This document shows, piece after piece, positions 61,371 to 64,000 of a stretch of DNA of 64,000 nt. The DNA lies in NCBI GenBank assembly GCA_038040445.1, contig JBBPIG010000002.1, forward strand, positions 124,001-188,000, written 5' to 3'. The stretch is from Acidobacteriota bacterium (GTDB lineage: Bacteria > Acidobacteriota > Blastocatellia > UBA7656). The notes beneath the pieces are model-generated. The model did not search any database and was not told the origin of the DNA. It worked only from the letters and a program-made list of their open reading frames with translations. The number at the start of each line of letters is the position of its first letter. The first letter of the stretch is position 1. A program made the translations under genes and the position numbers.

Positions 61371-62987
61371 TCATCTCATCGAATAATACAGACTAACGTT
61401 CGCGCTATTTGCCATGCGGGATCTCTGGTTCCCGTTCCCGCTCACGGATTTGATTCGACCTTCGACTTGTGGAGCAATCGTTCCCAACTTCCGGACCGCT
61501 TCCATAACCACGTCCGGCTCGACTGGTCCTTCTTCAGGTTTGATCAACAGCGCTACGCCTTTTAAGTCATAGCCGTCACCACCGCCCCAGAGGTAAGAGT
61601 TCACAGACATCGTGTAAGCCTTCTCCGGCTCAATTGGTTTACCTCCGACTTCAATGCTGACAACCCGCGACCCCACTGGCCGACCGGCATCGTACGTGAA
61701 TATGATCCCGGACACTTGAGGGAACCGGCCGTCTTCTTTCCCGGCGACGCTCACGCCGTTCTCCAGAAGCCGCTTAACGTGCGCGCCGGTCAACCGCACC
61801 TTCACAAGCGTATTTTCGAATGGCAAGATCGAGAGGATGTCTTTCTTGGTTAGATCGCCGGGTCCATAAGTCGCGTCCGAACGAATGCCGCCGCTGTTGA
61901 CTAACGCGCAATCGGCTCCCAGGGCCTGTCTATAGGCATCCGCAAGGAAGTTTCCAAGATTGCTTTCGCCGCGCCGAATCACCGACGCTCGAGCGTCGAG
62001 GACCACCGACGTTTTACCGATCACTTCGCCGAGGCTGGCGTTCAATTGCTTCTCGTACTCGCGGACGACGGCTGCGACCTCCGGATCGTCCGGAACGCTG
62101 TCGGTCACCGGGATCGCCTGAAAGTCGGCTGATTGAAGCTTGTATCGCGCGCGCGAAACGCTCGATCGCGAGTTCCGCGAGGCCGCCAAACGAACGACAT
62201 TCAAATCAATGCGGCCGAGATTGCGAGCGTCGGAGCCCATCTTCATTATGAGCGCGCGGCCGGCGAACGACTCGAGCAACTCGTGCTCGTGGCCTCCGAC
62301 AATCAGGTCAACATCAGCTTCAGCGGCGAGCCGCTTGTCGTCGCGCATCGGCAGATGCGTCAACGCGATTACGATGTCCGCGCCTCGCCTGCGAAGCTCG
62401 CGGGACAGTTGCCTGCCCACAGTGACTGGGTCGTCAAACCGAACTCCCGGTCCGGGCGCGGACACCGAAGCGGTTTCAGCCAGCAACAACCCGAAGATCG
62501 CCACGCGCACGCCGCCCAGGTCGCGGATGATGTACCGGCTTGCACCGCCAAACGGCTTGCCGGTTCGCCTGTCAAACACGTTGGCGATCGTATAGGCGAA
62601 CCGCGACTCTCTCATTCGTTCGCGCAACACCTCTGGCCCGAAGTCGAATTCGTGATTGCCCAGAGTGGCGATGTCCAAACCGGCGGCGTTGAGCGCAGCT
62701 ACCATCTGCTTCCCTTTGAACAGGCGCGACGCAACCGACGGCGAAATGAAATCACCCGAAAGCAGAAACAACGTGTGCGGCGACTGAGCGCGAATCTGTT
62801 TTTGAAGAGTTCCCACGCGAGCCATGCCGCCGCGCTTACCTCTGTCAACCGGTGAGATTTGATAGACGTCGTTTAGCTGAAGAATAGTGATTGTTGTTTC
62901 AGGCGGCGATTGCTTGAGCTGCGCGATCGCGTGCGCCGGTAACACTACAACGCTACAAAGAACCCAAAGAGCTATTCTGATTCGCAT
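61371..62987 (-). CDS. Secreted 5'-nucleotidase/UshA-like metallophosphoesterase
   Basis: The 538-residue protein has a signal peptide (ALWVLCSVVVLPAHAIA) and the two-metal phosphoesterase domain (about 33-290): ITILQLNDVYQISP, LFLLSGDFISPS, IATLGNHEFDFG, ALTHLPMRDDKRLAAEADVD with LIVGGHEHELLES. The C-terminal nucleotidase domain (about 320-520) has SNLGNFLADAYRQALGADCA, VNSGGIRSDATYGPG, ILPFENTLVKVRLTGAHVK and LWGGGDGYDL. It would hydrolyse nucleotides in the periplasm. ATG 62987 is fixed by GAGGAG upstream. Confidence 0.93.
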   Translation of the reverse strand: MRIRIALWVLCSVVVLPAHAIAQLKQSPPETTITILQLNDVYQISPVDRGKRGGMARVGTLQKQIRAQSPHTLFLLSGDFISPSVASRLFKGKQMVAALNAAGLDIATLGNHEFDFGPEVLRERMRESRFAYTIANVFDRRTGKPFGGASRYIIRDLGGVRVAIFGLLLAETASVSAPGPGVRFDDPVTVGRQLSRELRRRGADIVIALTHLPMRDDKRLAAEADVDLIVGGHEHELLESFAGRALIMKMGSDARNLGRIDLNVVRLAASRNSRSSVSRARYKLQSADFQAIPVTDSVPDDPEVAAVVREYEKQLNASLGEVIGKTSVVLDARASVIRRGESNLGNFLADAYRQALGADCALVNSGGIRSDATYGPGDLTKKDILSILPFENTLVKVRLTGAHVKRLLENGVSVAGKEDGRFPQVSGIIFTYDAGRPVGSRVVSIEVGGKPIEPEKAYTMSVNSYLWGGGDGYDLKGVALLIKPEEGPVEPDVVMEAVRKLGTIAPQVEGRIKSVSGNGNQRSRMANSANVSLYYSMR

Positions 62988-63170
62988 CAACTGTTCTCCT
63001 CGCCGCGCCTTGTTGCGAATGAAACAAAGGCGGTTAATTCTACAAGGCTCGGCAGCGGAATCGAAATCGAAACTTGGATCCGAGTAGACCTTAGCTCGGA
63101 GGCTCGATTTCAATCGTGCAGTGTGCGGAAAGACTGAGAGTGATTTGAGGAACGGCACCAAATCCGCGTC

Positions 63171-63665
63171 TCAATCGCTATGCCGGTAAGGATCCCTTGT
63201 CGGGTCGAGCTGACGCGTGGTCTGTTCGGTAACGCTGGGTGGCGGGAAGAGGACTTCATTGCGAGGAGGTGGAAGTTCTCCAGTCCTAGCCCCCGCCGGC
63301 ATAGCGGTTTGGTTCGCTCCCGGCGCCAGGTGGGAGCCGTATTTTGCGCTGACGATTTCGGCGACGCCTTTGCCAAGCGAGGCGAACGCGGGAATGAGCA
63401 TCCAAAACCACCATCCCCTCCCGGCATTGCTCAGCCCGAGGGCAAGGGATACAAGCAGGAACCCGAGGCCGACAAACACCTTGGTTATTCCGTTGGCCAA
63501 ACTGGCCGGGCCGCCGCGCTCAAAGTCGTGCCGGCCACGTCTCCTTGAACGAGCCTCGGGCAAACGCCCAGTCAAAGCTTGCGGCACCAGGCTTAAGTTG
63601 CTTCCGCACGAGCGGCAGAACTTCGTGTCGTCGCCGTTTTGCGTTGCGCATTTCGGGCAATACAT
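63171..63665 (-). CDS. Zinc-ribbon protein with two membrane helices
   Basis: The 164-residue protein starts with a zinc ribbon, MYCPKCATQNGDDTKFCRSC, then a basic linker, two hydrophobic segments (KVFVGLGFLLVSLALGLSNA, WWFWMLIPAFASLGKGVAEI) and a Pro-rich polar tail. Similar proteins are common and uncharacterised. Probably a small inner-membrane protein with the ribbon in the cytoplasm. Confidence 0.78.
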   Translation of the reverse strand: MYCPKCATQNGDDTKFCRSCGSNLSLVPQALTGRLPEARSRRRGRHDFERGGPASLANGITKVFVGLGFLLVSLALGLSNAGRGWWFWMLIPAFASLGKGVAEIVSAKYGSHLAPGANQTAMPAGARTGELPPPRNEVLFPPPSVTEQTTRQLDPTRDPYRHSD

Positions 63666-63752
63666 TGATGTTGACCTCGAGCTGAAGTTGCGGAAGGCGA
63701 TTACGCTTCTAGAGGCTAATCTGTTCTGCGCGGTATTTCAATGAGAAAACCG

Positions 63753-63785
63753 TCCCGCCAGACGCCAACCATACGTCTGGCGGGA
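63753..63785 (-). terminator. Rho-independent terminator of the OmpA-like gene
   Basis: TCCCGCCAGACG (63753-63764) pairs perfectly with 63774-63785 around a 9-base loop. Reading leftward the stem is followed by a short T-run (GGTTTTCTC). It lies 24 bases past the stop of the OmpA-like gene. Confidence 0.75.
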
Positions 63786-63809
63786 TCCGGTCCAGCCTGT
63801 CATGGCTTA

Positions 63810-64000
63810 TCAGGGCGCCACAAATACAAGTTCTACTCGCCGGTTCATCGCGCGCGCAGCCAATGTCTTTCGCGCCGAGACCGGAATCGTCGCGCCGCGT
63901 GATTCGACTCTGAAGCTCGAACGCGAGACGCCGAGCGCCGCCAAATAGTCTGCTACTGCCTGTGCGCGGCCCAGCGCAAAAGCGTCCGCGTTGGGCCGCG
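63810..64000 (-). CDS. OmpA-like C-terminal domain protein (partial)
   Basis: Only the last 63 residues are inside the window. They end with the pattern of an OmpA/MotB peptidoglycan-binding domain: ALGRAQAVADYLAALGV, FRVESRGATIPVSA and ARAMNRRVELVFVAP, where the Asn-Arg-Arg-Val block is typical. The protein would hold the outer membrane to peptidoglycan. The N-terminal part continues beyond base 64000. Confidence 0.88.
   Translation of the reverse strand, partial: RPNADAFALGRAQAVADYLAALGVSRSSFRVESRGATIPVSARKTLAARAMNRRVELVFVAP

Overview
The window looks like chromosomal DNA of a Gram-negative, probably aerobic bacterium with fairly high GC. My best guess is the phylum Acidobacteriota, perhaps class Blastocatellia. 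This is inferred from gene types (DUF2723 membrane proteins, DUF4097 proteins, many TPR and zinc-ribbon proteins, sigma-54 regulators) and from several families of intergenic inverted repeats that I associate with such genomes; no rRNA or tRNA gene is present to confirm it.

Layout. 1-6.3 kb: the end of a DedA-like gene and truA, then an Lrp-type regulator and a run of genes on one strand for a PLP-dependent aminotransferase, a PhzF-like enzyme, PLP synthase (pdxS, pdxT) with an acetyltransferase between its subunits, and a cupin. 6.4-10.6 kb: a LysM lytic transglycosylase and Lon protease. 10.6-13.0 kb: an accessory patch of toxin-antitoxin-like genes (DUF433, RHH-like/PIN, a broken HEPN next to an intact MNT) and an HNH nuclease. 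13.0-20.9 kb: nrdR, a flippase-like protein, and a cell-envelope group with an ECF sigma factor, a double zinc-finger anti-sigma factor, a B-box membrane protein, a LiaF/DUF4097-like protein, a small membrane protein and an M23 peptidase. 21.1-28.8 kb: nuoA-H-J-K-L-M-N, the membrane arm of complex I without most peripheral-arm genes. 29-34 kb: two small genes, a PAS histidine kinase with its sigma-54 response regulator, and XdhC. 34.4-41.4 kb: a small CxC secreted protein, a TPR protein, a DUF2723 protein with two lipoprotein-sorting-like paralogues, and a tandem universal stress protein. 41.5-44.3 kb: a protein that appears to fuse a PqqD-like domain, an M50 membrane protease and an HlyD adaptor, preceded by an overlooked 33-residue peptide gene. 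44.7-51.4 kb: a HD-GYP/GAF/degenerate-GGDEF protein, a TPR pseudogene, a lipoprotein and a TPR/sigma-54 activator. 51.7-64 kb: methyltransferase plus FAD reductase, a PDZ protein, a K+ channel, a glycosyltransferase, small genes, mutL, a 5'-nucleotidase, a zinc-ribbon protein and the end of an OmpA-like gene.

The most interesting candidate for an undescribed system is at 41.5-44.3 kb. It reads as a compact peptide processing and export unit: a short acidic peptide with a strong ribosome binding site, then one large membrane protein that could bind, cut and export it. No modifying enzyme lies beside it. Other notable points are several distinct intergenic hairpin elements, one of them inside the nuo operon, and a 76-bp inverted-repeat element at the point where the HEPN gene is truncated.
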